A stretch of DNA of 64,000 nucleotides from Chalciporus piperatus (GCA_038093975.1 JBBPTG010000004.1:62001-126000); one strand, 5' to 3'. Positions 31,834 to 43,632 are shown, counted from the stretch's first letter. Translations and numbers: made by a program. The notes: generated by a model not told the origin, from the sequence alone.

Positions 31834-32179
31834 AGGTAAAATGCTAATTCTACAACGTGTAGCCGCAACATTCCGACCTTGGTTTGTTCTAGTCACGTGG
31901 TCTACGCCTTTTGGAGAGTCCTACCGCTCACCCGTTCACCTCCCCGAAGCATACCATGCTGGTCCCTGTCTACTTTGTGCGACATGTCTTTCATCGGAAT
32001 GCCTTTCAATGTAACCATCGCATCTCGCGCGTTCGCTTATGTGCGGCCGAAGGACGCCTTCCACGAATACTCCCCCTCGCCTAAGGCCTATAAAGAGGTC
32101 CCAAGTACGATCAAGAAGACATTCTCAACGCGCATCCTCCTGGACGCCTGCAGACAAACTTCGTCTTACCGCTATTGAA

Positions 32180-33647
32180 ATGATCTCTAACGACCACGGT
32201 CAGTCCACTTCCACAGTTCTATGGACGATCGTTGACTTCCGTTCTATAGAATTCATTTTCCCGGACGGTGAATGCATTGGGACAGGCTTCCAAGAGCTTC
32301 CATCATCGCCAAAGCTCCCTTATTCTGATATCTCTTCGTCTCCTTTCCTCGTCGCCTCCGTTGACAGATATGTCCGCCCACGCTCTGCTCCTCCTTTCCC
32401 TGTCTCTTGGCACCCAAGTCCTTTGTCCGATTCCGCACCAGAGGCCCCCCTTTGCCATTCCACGCCATTATTACCCTCACGTATCCGATTCATTGATGAG
32501 AACCACTCTGTCTATTCAGGTCAAGACACCGAGCATGACGAGTCCAAACACATTCCTCGACCTCCCAACGCTTTCATGCTTTATCGCTCTGACTTTCTCA
32601 AGCAGGGAGTCATTCCCCCTGAGATTGAGAAGCGTCAACAGAACCTTAGCCGCATTGCTGGTCAATGCTGGAACATGCTTTCGGAGTCCGAGAAGGCCAT
32701 CTGGCATGATAAAGCCGCAGCTATTCAGGCCGCGCACTACGCCAAGTATCCTTCGTATAAGTTCAGGCCGTCCCGCAAGCGGGCCGGTAAGCTTTCTGCC
32801 AAAGAGAAAAGGGACTCTCGACTGGCCGATCGTGGAAAAGCTTTGATTCGATCGCTGAGGGAAGAGCACGCTGGCATCGCTGGACACTCCTCTGGCCTAA
32901 TCAATCGTTCTCGGACTCGCCAAGCACGTCCACACAAGTCACCCTACCGCGAGAGTATGTTCGCAGCTCTCCGCGACTCAATTCCATCGTCCAGCCTTTC
33001 GCCCGATAGTTTGTCCTCGACTCCGTCGGTATCCCCTTCCTCTGCATCCTCTTCCCTCTCCCCGCTCTCCCCCCTTTCGCTGCCGACTTTGCTGCCTCCG
33101 TTCGCATCACTTTCGCACTCCTGCGGGCCTGACCCGTCTCAAGTCGCATATCATAGCTTGTTCTCCCGGAGGCACAAGATCGACTATCAATTGGGCCCGG
33201 CTATCGAAACTCCTCAAATGGGCCTGTCTGATATGATTCGGGGTCTAGAAATCGTGAGTATAATTTATATCTTCGACACCTGAAACTAAATGACTAAAGC
33301 TTAAACCTTTTCAGACACCGACTATTGTCAGCCCCTCCCAAGTGCCACATCCTATGCTTCATCCAGGGTATCAGGACAGCTTTGGGTCTTATGTTCCCAT
33401 TCTCGGGCAATTTCCTGTACTCCAGAACGATTCGATGTTCCAGGTGCATCTCGCTCTTCCAGAGTCTAATCCCTGTTCGCCTTCGGGCTATCGCGCTGGC
33501 AATCTTCATCTGCAGACCACTGATTTCTGTGGCGTGCACAACTTTGCGCATTACAACCCCTCCGACGTCTCTTGGTACCCCTGCAGCTCAAACACGGAGA
33601 GTGGTGACGGGTTGAGCGATTCCTGGATGACGCCGGGTGGACTGTGA
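32180..33647 (+). CDS. MATA-type HMG-box transcription factor
   Basis: This is a DNA-binding regulator with one HMG box, of the sub-type seen in fungal mating and sexual-development factors. Two exons (32180-33253, 33315-33647) give 468 residues. The HMG box lies at about residues 124-200: IPRPPNAFMLYRSDFLKQGV, QQNLSRIAGQCWNMLSESEK and AIWHDKAAAIQAAHYAKYPS. It continues YKFRPSRKRAGK, a basic tail typical of MATA_HMG boxes. A Ser/Pro-rich region and a Pro/Tyr-rich C-terminus follow, suggesting activation segments. The chosen ATG (32180, MISNDHGQSTST) needs no upstream splice; an in-frame ATG at 32039 would add 47 basic residues. No pheromone, receptor or homeodomain gene is nearby, so this is not evidence of a mating locus. 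The target genes are unknown. Confidence 0.87.
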
Positions 33648-34086
33648 TGTGTCGGTTTTCGGTACATCCTGGTTGATGTGCAGAAAAAAAAAACGGTAAC
33701 ATGATGCCGATGATCGCGACGAACCTTGATGTAACCATGATATTGTAGCCTTAAATTGTTCACCATAACATCCCATAGTACCATAGCCTCCATGTTACAT
33801 ACATCGCCTTGTACATGCTACTTACTTGTACGGCTAATTTAAATTAGCATCAGGAACGTGACTTGCATGATATGTGACCGGGCGTGATCTCTCTGTAGCA
33901 TTGCATTCTCCTACTCTCCAGATTACTACGCAGCGGGGAGCCTTACTCCCGCGTCCCGTAGGTCTGATAATATCGCTTTGTTCAATGAACTGTCCTGAAG
34001 TCTTCCAAATCTCTTGCTACTACTAGTGCTAGTCCAACTACAGTTGTTAGTGCGTTACCGATAACCCACAAGTGAAGTCTCACTTC
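33648..34086. other. Intergenic: HMG gene 3' flank and dbp8 promoter
   Basis: This 439-bp stretch has an A-run near 33685. No gene or repeat is recognised. Confidence 0.5.
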
Positions 34087-36121
34087 ATGGCCAAACAAAA
34101 ACGCGAAGAGCTATCCACGGACGAACTCCTTCGGTTACAAGAAGAACCTCCGTCAAAGAAGACCCGTTTTTCCTTACACACGGACCGTCGGCGCATTGCG
34201 AACATCAGTGACGCATCAGGTTCCTCTTCAAGTTCAGAAAACGAGGAAGAAGGCCAAGAGGAAGAACAACAGGATGAACGCGATTTTTTCTCGGAGCCGG
34301 AGGATGATGAAAAGGCGGAGAGTGACATCTTGATCGAGGACAGCGGACGCCTCAAGCTGTCTCGTACGACCTCGACTTCAATTTCAACACCTATACCAAA
34401 ATTGGCCCATGGACGAATACATCTCGTCAATTCGTTTAGTGATATGGGGATAACATCCGCGTTGGAGGGCGCGCTCCATCATATGTCAATCCACGCCCCG
34501 ACTGAGATACAATCGGCATGTATACCCCCACTCCTTGCAGGTAGGTCCTCGTGGTATCTTGATCTGGCCATTTCTTTGATCTTTTGCTTCTCGAAGGGAG
34601 AGATTGCATTGGTCATGCTAAGACAGGTTCGGGAAAGACCATCGCCTTCGCCATCCCCATTCTCCAAAAACTGTCTGTAGACCCGTATGGAATCTTCGCG
34701 CTTATCCTCACCCCAACACGGTGCGTGAATGGCGTTCTTATTGGACAGGTACTGATGGCTACTCGCCAGTGAACTCGCGTTCCAGATATCCGAGCAATTT
34801 GCGGTGCTTGGCGCCCCGTTGAGCGTCCGCACATCAGTTATCGTAGGTGGTATGGACATGATGACGCAAGCCCTTGAACTTGATGGCCGCCCGCATGTGG
34901 TGGTCGCGACACCTGGTCGAATGGTAGACCATCTCAAAAGCAGTAGTGGTGACTGGGACCTCTCGAGGATAAAATTTCTGGTAATTCCTATTCTTCAGCT
35001 ACAAGCACCATGATATAGAGCCCAGTCAGGTCCTGGATGAAGCCGATCGTCTGCTCACACCCACATTCGCCCCTGAATTGTCGTATTTATTCAACGTCCT
35101 GCCTGTCGATCGGCAAACGTGCTTGTTCACCGCCACGCTAACATCATCTGTTGAGACCCTGGCTTCGAAACCTCCAAGGCCAGGCAAGATGGAACCATTC
35201 TTCCATCGAACTGAATCAAAGTGGGTGTACACACGAGTTTCATAATTCTTCTCTGATCGCGTGTTAGAGTCGAGACAGTCGCAAGCTTGAAACAGCATTA
35301 CGTTCTTGTACCGTCGCATGTACGAGAAACTTATCTGTTTTACATTCTTTGCAATCCCCCGGAGAATACAATACCCCTTCGCCGCGCGCCTCCGGCACCT
35401 CTGAAAAAAGGTGCGAACGGGAAAAATACCACGACCAGGTCTTCTGCGAAGAATCCTCCAGAAGACGACATTGCACAACCACCTCCCACCATAATCTTCT
35501 GCACAAAGCCCCGTACTGCCGCTTACCTCACGAGTTTATTGAAGACACTCGGCATCCGGAGTACTGCATTGCACTCTCGCCTTACACAGCGCGAGCGCTT
35601 GGCATCGCTATCACTATTCCGTTCGGCTGTTATTCCGGTGCTGGTCTCCACGGACGTCGGTGCGCGTGGTTTGGATATTGAAGACGTGGCGATGGTCATT
35701 AACTGGGATCTTCCCAACGAACCGGAAGAGTATACTCACCGTGTCGGACGAACGGCTCGTGCTGGAAAGGGGGGCGTTGCGATCAGCTTTGTTACCGAAA
35801 AAGACGAGCATCGGATATTGAGCATTGAGGATCGCATCGGTGTGTCAATTCATGGAGTATGGCTTATCACGATTTAATATATTCTGCGCAGGCACTAAGC
35901 TTACGCTCATGAGCATGCCAGAAGATAAAGTACTGGACAAACTCAACGCTGTCTCGACCGCCAAGCGTCTTGCAAATATGGTGACTCCTCCGTGCTGTTA
36001 TATTTTCATGCGCTAAACTTCCCGCGTTCAGGAGTTGCATGACTCAAATTTCGGGCAACGAGAAGAAATTCACAAGATCAAGAATGAAAAACGGCGGCAA
36101 GACCTGGAAACCGCTGTATGA
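34087..36121 (+). CDS. dbp8: DEAD-box ATP-dependent RNA helicase Dbp8
   Basis: Dbp8 is a nucleolar helicase for 18S rRNA processing. The first ATG is 34087 ([20 protein letters not shown]). An acidic Ser/Glu-rich N-terminus precedes the core. Motifs: [20 protein letters not shown] and [16 protein letters not shown] (Q motif); AKTGSGKT (I); LTPTRELAFQ (Ia, across an intron); TPGR (Ib); VLDEADRLL (II, across an intron); FTATL (III); [20 protein letters not shown] (IV); [20 protein letters not shown] (V); and [10 protein letters not shown] (VI). C-terminal [20 protein letters not shown] and [15 protein letters not shown] are Dbp8-like, with TGA at 36119-36121. Seven or so introns are removed; total about 550 residues. 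It contrasts with the motif-less relative at 24.5-27.7 kb. Confidence 0.92.
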
Positions 36122-36612
36122 GGGTGTGGTGCCAGTGGTCGCGCGGTGGGATCAGATCTGGAGTATATTGGAACACGCAGGGTTTTGTCGTGTTACATGA
36201 CAATTTGGTAAGGTGTGGTTGGATCGTACGGGCGCTTTAATGAGCTGAAAGACTGCGAGAACATTTTAGGACAGAATCGTGCGTCAAATATCATGCTTCT
36301 GTGAGAGATCTTCGTATGAGCGTCTGGGCGAGGTAACGCCATCTCGACAAATGACATTTCACTACACAGCGCCGGTGTTGCGGCAGTGATGGCGGAGATA
36401 GCGAGATTTACTCAGATATGACTCCGTTTGGGAATACAAACCCCGCGAGCTATGGAGATGGGCGCGAGACTGTAAGGTTCCCCCCTGTGTGGTTCTCTAC
36501 GTCCATAACACACCCTCCTCGTCGCTGTATTCCTGGATTCCCAACGTATTTATTCTCTGTATTATTCTTTCCCCACTCTCCATCCTTCTGTTTACCCTGC
36601 TCAACAGCTGTT
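36122..36612. other. Intergenic: dbp8 3' flank and BTB gene promoter
   Basis: This 491-bp stretch has a pyrimidine-rich leader just before 36613. No gene is recognised. Confidence 0.5.
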
Positions 36613-37793
36613 ATGTCCAACTCCATTGAGAGCACAGACTGGGACTTCGTGCTCCAGTTTGTCTCCGAACCCCTTGACCTCGAAATGCCCACACCAGAAA
36701 AACCCGTGTCCGGGAGGGTCGAGCCTCCGAGCGGTGTGCCCGTGACACAGGTACCCACCCCACCAGTAAGCTGTGCCTCTATCCTGCCGAATTATCGCTG
36801 ATATCTCCACCAGGAATCGTTCACCGCATCTCCGGTAGACTCGTCCCCGGATGAAAACACCCTCGTTTCAGTGTCTACCACTTTCTTTCCTGGCGCACAG
36901 AACCATGCAATTCCCCCTGATCTTGTACTTCTGTCGTCCGATTCGGTGTTCTTCTATGTGCACACCAATATCCTCCTGGCGGCGTCGGGCAACAACTTCA
37001 ACTCTTTGCTACCCCCCTCCCCCAAATCAAAGCCTGGTCCTATGGGTCCAGTGGTTCTCGTTCCGGAATCCTCGACAGTCCTCAACATTGTCTTGCACGC
37101 AATTTACGACATGGCCTGTTCGCATTATTCGCCTTCATTCGATTCACTCGCAACAGCACTCTCTGCTATGATCACATACGGGATTTCTCTCAAGACGCAC
37201 GTTGCACCAGCAACCCCCCTCTACACGCTTCTGTTGTCTCTCGCACCAATCTATCCTCTGGAGCTCTATGCGCTGGCTGCATCTCATGACTTGTACGACC
37301 TAGCTGTTCCGACCTCTGCCTACTTGCTTTCGTTTTCCCTCGCTTCATTGACAGACGAAATGGCCGAACGAATTGGACCCAAGTATCTCAAGCGACTCTT
37401 CTTCCTGCATTTTGGACGAGCCGACGCGCTCAAGCGCCTTCTTCTACCACCACCCCACCCACATCCCTCAACCCCAAACTGCGATTTTACCGAGCAAAAA
37501 AGGTTGACGCGTGCATGGGCTTTAGCATCTGCTTACCTCGCCTGGGATGCCAGACCTGGTGAGGACTTTAGTGCATCGGAGATCTCAGACTGACCCTGCG
37601 CGCCACAGACCTATCCACGACCACTATGGAATCGGCGCTTGCGCCGTTAGGTGACCAGTTGTCTTGCGAGTCATGCCGGCGAGCGCTTCAGGAAAGGCTC
37701 AAAACACTGATGATCCAGTGGTCTGTCGTGAAGGTAATGCATCTCACTCCTTCCATGATTTGCGTGTTCAGCGTTTTTCAGAGAACAATCTAG
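36613..37793 (+). CDS. BTB/POZ-like domain protein
   Basis: This is a fungal BTB-type protein of about 345 residues, of unknown target. ATG at 36613 opens a 50-residue disordered part (MSNSIESTDWDFVLQFVSEP). The second exon contains PPDLVLLSSDSVFFYVHTNI and LLAASGNNFNSLLP, the BTB beta-hairpin, and then helices VLNIVLHAIYDMACSHYSPS and FDSLATALSAMITYGIS. LSLAPIYPLELYALAASHDL, YDLAVPTSAYLLSFSLASLT and GPKYLKRLFFLHFGRADALK follow. A third exon, joined at CCTG|ACCTATCC, gives STTTMESALAPLGDQLSCES and CRRALQERLKTLMIQWSVVK. The last exon encodes RTI with TAG at 37791-37793, the usual ending of this fungal family as I recall it. BTB proteins often act as adaptors or with Cul3, but nothing here shows the partner. 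Confidence 0.78.
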
Positions 37794-38240
37794 CGACTCT
37801 TATCGTTCGATTTCAGCTCGATGGCAGAACTATGGCTACACCGCATCCATAAAACCAACATTCAGTTCTGTCCCTCTGTTAGGTTCATGCCTCGCATGTT
37901 TCGTTCATGTCCCCACTTTCCTGCCAATGGCCCCTGCATATCTCTGTGCTCTTTGTTCAACTCGGCATGCATGCACGGTAGTTCTAATTCTTCCCCACAT
38001 TCGCATTTCACAATCACGAACTTTTCAGCATTTTCTCCGCATACAAGTCCAGATTAGCAAACCTGTATTATGATAGTTGCACGCATACACGAGGGTGATA
38101 TCAAAGGGTACCATGAGTATGCATGGGCTCTCGATGAATTCCTTTCCCGTCTATCAAAGCTTCCAAATGCAAAGAGGGATGATCAATGAGAGGACGTAGC
38201 GCTGTTGGCAGTCCTGGACAAACAAGCCAATCGAACTGTA
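37794..38240. other. Convergent 3' flanks of BTB gene and mob1
   Basis: This 447-bp stretch lies between two stop codons. Open frames here do not extend the BTB protein sensibly. No RNA gene or repeat is recognised. Confidence 0.5.
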
Positions 38241-39373
38241 TCACCGTGACTTGTCTTCGGCAAGAATGGCATCATTAAGCTCGTCCAATGGAGCCAGCTC
38301 CTTTTTGTCTACGAGATTGAACTGCGATCCATCGGGATAGATGAGTACGAGGAAAATCAGGATATACGGGAGAAGTACTTCGTTAATGAACAAGAAAAAG
38401 TGGCGATAGCTAGTGTTCAGGTGGGCTGCAGTTGATTGCGATCCAATCAACGTCCTCGAACACGCAGTAGGCCCATGAACGCGACTATACCTTCAATACC
38501 CAAGGCACAAATCTGGTCAAAATGGTTGCTATATATGTGTGCGTAGACGCGGAATAGCCTTCGGACGATAGTTCGGACGGTATCCCGGAAGGTTCGAGGG
38601 AATGGAACGCCTGAGGACGTCAGTAAGCTTGGCGACGTCCAGAAACCGGAAATGCGATACACTGATTATACCTATTTTATTTGGGAAGACATTCTCGTCG
38701 TCTAGAATATTCTGCGCCCAATTCATGAGAGCATCGACGTATTCAGGAGCCGGGAGTTTCGTAGGCCTCTTGTACTTGACGCCATCCTCCCACAAGTACT
38801 CGTAGCTTCGAGCGGATTAGAGAGGCATGGTGAATGCGCAGTAGAGTCTTCTCACCGAGGACCCGCAGACATGATCGGACACTAGTTCATGGAGGTTAGG
38901 TCCGGGACAGAATCGATAGACATCTGATACGTACCTCTTGTACCGTACAGAACTCCGTTACCGTACCATACAGCATATTCAGGTGGTTAAAGAAGTCGAC
39001 AGCTGCGCTTGGGATATGAGAATTCTATGGACATCTTTGCAGATGAAGTGTAGATAGACACACCGTGAACAGCGAGCCACTCATCCAAATCTTCCCCCTC
39101 TGGCAGTTGGACCGCAAGCCTCAAGTTGCCCGATCCCTTGCATGATCGGTCGACATCAGAATACGCTCATCGGTGATGGATCCTAGTGGTGCCTCACCAG
39201 CGTGGCTTCTGCATATTTGCGTAGTTGGTATTGCTTTGTTCCCTCGGGTACGTCCTTGCGCGGCTTGAAGGTTCGAGTCTTTCCTCTATGATAAGGGTCA
39301 CGATTGTGCGGGTTGACCTTGCATCTTATGAATACGTGCGATCGATAACTTACAGACCAAAGAATGAGGACAT
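38241..39373 (-). CDS. mob1: Mob1 kinase activator
   Basis: Mob1 binds and activates NDR/LATS kinases (Dbf2/Sid2) in mitotic exit and septation. Exon 1 (ATG 39373) encodes MSSFFGL. The spliced chain continues GKTRTFKPRKDVPEGTKQYQ and LRKYAEATLGSGNLRLAVQL. PEGEDLDEWLAVHTVDFFNH, the TEFCTVQECPVMSAGPRYEY block and LWEDGVKYKRPTKLPAPEYV come next. DALMNWAQNILDDENVFPNK, FRVYAHIYSNHFDQICALGI and EAHLNTSYRHFFLFINEFNL follow, ending in DELNDAILAEDKSR. The zinc-binding Cys/Cys and His/His pairs are present. The stop is TGA at 38241-38243. The protein is about 215 residues, standard length. Two small N-terminal exons would be missed by simple ORF finding. Confidence 0.93.
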
Positions 39374-39876
39374 CGGAACGATGAATGAAGTTATGCTACT
39401 GTGTTCATGTGCAGTGGACGGGGGAACTTGGATGCCCCGGATTGGCACGCATGCCGTTATCGCCGCTTGAACGTGGACTGGGTGGGAGTAACTAAGTTAT
39501 GTTGGGCAGTACGTCTCCATAATCAAATACAACTTCAGCATGACAGTAAGTGTCTGTCATGGCTCGAGCCGTCATGTTCTGCGGCAAACGCAGGAGTGAT
39601 TCAATATCAACGAGTCAGCTCATTCTCAAGTTGACATCTCCCAACTGAATCCAAATCATTAATCATCCATCAACACGACCCGCGATAGAACGATTCCTGG
39701 AAGTGACTTTGAGGAGCACAGTTCAGCAGTTTTCGTAACTGCTTCCACTAAGTGTGAACATGCTCACCTCGAATTGCATGATGCAAACATGGAGGAGAAA
39801 TAAACTTACCTCACAAGATGACACCCTTCGCAGAACCACTGCCGCACACGTAAAAATATCCATTGCGGGGAAACGA
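39374..39876. other. Intergenic: mob1 promoter and U2B''-type gene 3' flank
   Basis: This 503-bp stretch contains only short open frames. No RNA gene or repeat is recognised. Confidence 0.5.
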
Positions 39877-40821
39877 TCAAAAGTATACGACGGTCATCTT
39901 CCATCCTTTTTTTAGATTGAAGTTGTCCAAAGCTTCTTTCGCGGTCGAGGCAAGCTCAGTGGATTCAAAGAAAACCTGCGCCATTTTGACCTTTTCACCA
40001 GCCGCGTTTGGCGTTGGTGATTGTGCCACGTGTGTCGACAAGAACCCCCGATATCTGCGAAGAGCGGTCAACTGAGGTAAAAAGGAGCGCGAGAATACGT
40101 ACTGTTGGAACAGAACGGAAAGAACGTCGTCTGTTACTTCCTGTGGTAGATTTGTACACAGTAGACGCGCCGATGGTTGTTGTATCGGGACAGGCATGTG
40201 TGCTTTAAAGGATGGTTGAAGGTGAGGGTCGAGATACTTCTTGAATGGTGGTCGCCTACCTAATGGCTTCGGATGCTGTGGGTGGTCTTCATCCTCATCG
40301 ATCTCCATCTCCTCGTCACTGCTATCCTCGTGTGATTTCTCCCGCTTCGCATGGGGTTGGCCATCGGCGGTATCATCGTCTCTCTGGCGTTTATCCGCAG
40401 AAGAGAGAGTAAGTCTTCCAATCTGTGCAAGCTCTGATCGTGCATGTACGGAAGTTGGGGGGACAAATTTCGGGTCTTCTCTTCGAGATGTAGCATAAGA
40501 CTTTGATTTTGCATAGCTGATACGCTGTGCGATGGGATGGGTTGATCGATGTGCGGGTGCATACAGGACGAGGCTCACCATCGGCTTATCGTAGAACACC
40601 ATACCTTCACATGCTCTCATTGCGGTCGTTGCGGCAGCAAGATCGGTGAACACGAGGAAAGCCTGTCCTCTCATTTTCGGGCTTTTGGATGCCACAACAT
40701 CTATTACTCTTCCATGGGTGGTGAAGAGGGCATATAACTGTGAGCGCAGCTCTTCCTTGTTGACCTTGTCATTGAGGTTGTTAATATAGAGCGTCGTGTT
40801 TGGCGAGGACGATGAAGCCAT
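39877..40821 (-). CDS. U1A/U2B''-type snRNP protein (two RRMs)
   Basis: This is a spliceosomal RNA-binding protein equivalent to yeast Msl1 and human U2B''/U1A. The start is ATG at 40821: MASSSSPNTTLYINNLNDKV, with RNP2 LYINNL. NKEELRSQLYALFTTHGRVI and KSPKMRGQAFLVFTDLAAAT (RNP1 GQAFLVF) complete RRM1. An intron separates YDKPM from RISYAKSKSYATSRREDPKF. The linker is acidic and basic by turns (DSSDEEMEIDEDEDHPQHPK). RRM2 starts RLLCTNLPQEVTDDVLSVLF, has an intron after FQQY, and ends LDNFNLKKGWKMTVVYF at 39877. The protein is about 280 residues. Whether it serves U1, U2 or both cannot be told from sequence. Confidence 0.9.
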   Translation of the reverse strand: MASSSSPNTTLYINNLNDKVNKEELRSQLYALFTTHGRVIDVVASKSPKMRGQAFLVFTDLAAATTAMRACEGMVFYDKPMVSLVLYAPAHRSTHPIAQRISYAKSKSYATSRREDPKFVPPTSVHARSELAQIGRLTLSSADKRQRDDDTADGQPHAKREKSHEDSSDEEMEIDEDEDHPQHPKPLGRRPPFKKYLDPHLQPSFKAHMPVPIQQPSARLLCTNLPQEVTDDVLSVLFQQYVFSRSFLPQLTALRRYRGFLSTHVAQSPTPNAAGEKVKMAQVFFESTELASTAKEALDNFNLKKGWKMTVVYF

Positions 40822-41129
40822 GTCGGTACTCTCCCTACATACATTGGCGGGCCCATCTGTTGGACGCGTGGGGGTCTTGATCCGGTAAGTTACTCCCACG
40901 ATTGCATGCCCATACTTGCAGGATCTGTCTTCACTGCAGTCCTCTTCGCCGTCCAACGCGTCTCCCTACGCGACTAACCCCAAGCGACCCTTGTCGCTAC
41001 CGAGCTCAACTTTGGTTGTGTTTTACCCTAAAAACGTAACCAGGCAAACAAGTGCAAAAACCGCACCCGAGTCAAAGTTCCTTCTCTCCAGTCCATGAAA
41101 TTTTTGACGACTCCCTGCAACGCACCCAG
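40822..41129. other. Divergent promoter region between U2B''-type gene and ceramide synthase
   Basis: This 308-bp stretch has short open frames without motifs. It probably serves both genes. Confidence 0.5.
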
Positions 41130-42439
41130 ATGAACAGCTTGCAGGCACCAGAATGGCTTCCATCTTTTCTCATCCCGTTCTTTACCCTCTCATACCCCAC
41201 TGCTCCCCCCACCGATCCTGATTCATTCCCCGATTCCTTCTATTATACCACCGGTATCCTCGATGCCTGTCTCATCGTCACCTGTATCGCTGTCATGGCA
41301 GTTCTACGCGACTTGACGCGTATATATCTCATGGAACCATTTGCCAAGTGGAAGCTTACCCGTGACTGGGAAAGATCGCAAAGACAGAAGATCAAAGCCA
41401 ACGGTGTCGCCAAGGGCTCGAGCAACGGAGTACCAGTTCACAATGGCACCGCTAGTCACGCGGATGGGACATCCACAGTACCGACAATGTCAAAACGAAC
41501 CGCGCGCCGGATACATAGAAGTATGCTGAGATTCGCTGAGCAAGGCTGGTCAGTCATATACTACACTGTCATTTTCTCGTTTGGCGTCGTAAGTGAACAC
41601 GTTTTCGACGACAATGTATCAAGCCTAACGCTTTTCCTTTCCAGTACGTGCACCGCAACCTTCCAACGCGACTCGTCCATCCCAGAGATTTATGGTTGCA
41701 CTATCCGCATGTTCTTCTAGCTGGTCCTATCAAGCTTTATTATCTCATCCAGACCGCTTCCTATCTCCATCAAGTGTTGATCCTTAATGCCGAGGCTCGA
41801 AGGAAGGATCATGTTCAAATGATGGTGCATCATGTCATTACCATCATACTCATGCTCACAAGTTACGCCTACAACTTCACTCGTGTTGGGTGTCTCATTA
41901 TGGTGTTGATGGACTGTTGTGATATATTCTTACCCGTGAGTGACCTTCTCAGCGCAGTCAACGGCGTCTGACCTCATGGGTGTCTTCCAGCTCGCAAAAA
42001 TGCTACGATACATTGCCCTCTATACCCTTTGCGACGTGACTTTTACCGTTTTCCTCATTTCTTGGTTCATCACTCGACACGTGTTTTTCATCCTCGCCAT
42101 CAAATCGACCTGGGTGGACTGCCCTCAAGTTGTCTCGGAGATGTGGGCACCAGAAAGGGGCAACTATTTGTCTCCGAACACACTCAACACTTTCATCTTC
42201 TTGTTGATTTCACTACAGGTAATTTTGCACACCTCGTCGCTCTTTTTCGATGCTCACCATTGTCACAAGGTGCTTCAAGTCATCTGGTTTGGCATGATAT
42301 GTCGTATCGCGTACCGAGTTGTGATGGGCCAGGGGGCATCCGACGATAGAAGCGATGAGGAAGAGTAAGTGTATTGACCCTGATGATGGACTCCACTCAT
42401 ACTCTCGACAGCGGACCTGACGAGGAGAAGGAGGAGTGA
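41130..42439 (+). CDS. Ceramide synthase (LAG1/LAC1 family)
   Basis: This is an ER-membrane sphinganine N-acyltransferase. ATG at 41130 gives MNSLQAPEWLPSFLIPFFTL. The protein has about 390 residues and six or so membrane segments. LAG1/TLC-domain marks include RTARRIHRSMLRFAEQGWSV and IYYTVIFSFGV, then after an intron YVHRNLPTRLVHPRDLW. HYPHVLLAGPIKLYYLIQTA and SYLHQVLILNAEARRKDHVQ lead into MMVHHVITIILMLTSYAYNF, the catalytic double-His motif, followed by TRVGCLIMVLMDCCDIFLPL. The C-terminus is acidic (SDEEDGPDEEKEE) across a last intron, with TGA at 42437-42439, possibly a casein kinase 2 region as in other fungal Lag1 proteins. No homeobox is present, as expected for fungi. Confidence 0.93.
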
Positions 42440-42764
42440 GCGATTTTGGTAGACTACTTTACACTTGTCCCGCAACTAATGGCCACAGAGCGGTGGCTTC
42501 TGCATACCTAGATGGTTTAATTTATACCATAATCGCGACTTGGGTGTATATATGTGGATAGTTGTCGTGCAAGTGCTGTCGTGCTGCTCAATAGTGCGAA
42601 GGAATCTTGGGAACCAGTCAGAGGGGTATTTCCATATCAAGCCAACACTGTCACTCCTGTGGCTTTGCACGGTCTACACCGCAGCGGAACGACCAGTAAC
42701 CCTCTTGTCTGCAATCAACATCTTTCTCCTTCTGTTCTTTTAGCATTCCTACCTGCCCGTGGAC
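42440..42764. other. Intergenic: ceramide synthase 3' flank and snf7 promoter
   Basis: This 325-bp stretch contains an open frame upstream of the Snf7 ATG without recognisable motifs. No other feature is seen. Confidence 0.5.
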
Positions 42765-43632
42765 ATGATGGCTAGCTTTCTGTCTTTGTTCGGGGGGAGG
42801 CGGGATTCCAAACAGGCTGCTCGAGATGCTATCGTGTCGCTCAGACAACAGCTGCAGATGATAGAGAAGAAGGAAGACTTCCTCCAGAAGAAGATAGACG
42901 AGGAGTTGAAGAAGGCGAAAGCAAATGCTGTATCCAATAAAGCCGGTACGCCATCAACAATTCGACATCTCCGCCCACTGAAGCATGCTCGCGTCGAACA
43001 GTGGCAACACAGGCCTTGCGCAGGAAGAAGCAGAGCGAGGCAGAGATGGAACGATTGAATGGACAGCGCTTACAGCTGGAACAGCAGATCAACACACTGG
43101 AATCCGCGAACCTCAACCTTGAGACCATGCAAGCTATGAAGAAGGCGTCCGACGTGCTGGAACGAATTCATGGAAACATGTCCAGTGTTGTTCATATGTT
43201 TACCTGGATCTCGCTGATATAACGCTCTCAGGAAAATGAATGATGTGGATGCAACGATGGCCAGGATCGCGGAACAACGAGAGATAGCAAATGAGGTTGC
43301 AGAAGCAATATCTGCGCCGACGGATCTTGCTGACGAGGTAAATTGCTCCCTTTTTCGAAGAGATGCAGGGTTTGACGACACTTCATAGGATGAGCTCAAG
43401 GAAGAGTTGGCTGAACTTGAACAAGCACAGCTAGATGAGCGTCTAGCAGGTGCAGAGCATGTCCCTGTTCATATTCCTTCAGGAGCACGGGTAGCGGCGC
43501 GTAAGTCTCATAAACCTCATTGCTGTAAACCACTTAGTCACTCCGTTCGTCTCTTTTGCAGCCCAGCAAATGGCAGTGGAAGACGACGAGGAAGCACAGT
43601 TGAAAGAATTGCAGGCCGCCTTGGCGATGTAA
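42765..43632 (+). CDS. vps32: ESCRT-III subunit Snf7/Vps32
   Basis: Snf7 polymerises on endosomal membranes to drive vesicle scission in multivesicular body formation. ATG at 42765 gives MMASFLSLFGGRRDSKQAAR, with the amphipathic N-terminus. The core is DAIVSLRQQLQMIEKKEDFL, QKKIDEELKKAKANAVSNK, the ATQALRRKKQSEAEMERLNG block and QRLQLEQQINTLESANLNLE. TMQAMKKASDVLERIHGNM is next, then KMNDVDATMARIAEQREIAN plus EVAEAISAPTDLADEDELKE. The C-terminus ends AQLKELQAALAM, a MIT-interacting motif for Vps4, with TAA at 43630-43632. Four short introns are removed. The protein is about 220 residues, standard. Confidence 0.93.

Larger units (their letters stand above)
31132..32179. other. Long intergenic region with two hairpin elements
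   Basis: This is about 1.05 kb between sua5 and the HMG factor. An 86-codon plus-strand open frame (about 31193-31453) with one hydrophobic stretch lacks an ATG and a recognisable family. Two strong inverted repeats (31522-31558 and 31789-31833) lie here and are listed separately. The rest may be the promoter and 5' leader of the HMG gene. Confidence 0.5.

Noticed and set aside
37794..38060. Further exons of the BTB protein (for example a Cys-rich stretch near 37890-37980)
   Set aside because: The short terminal exon encoding RTI then stop fits the usual family ending and has a good acceptor; the downstream frames show no conserved pattern.
39240..39300. T-arm-like sequence (GAAGGTTCGAGTCTTTC), possible tRNA
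   Set aside because: No matching acceptor stem or anticodon arm upstream; it lies inside a mob1 exon.
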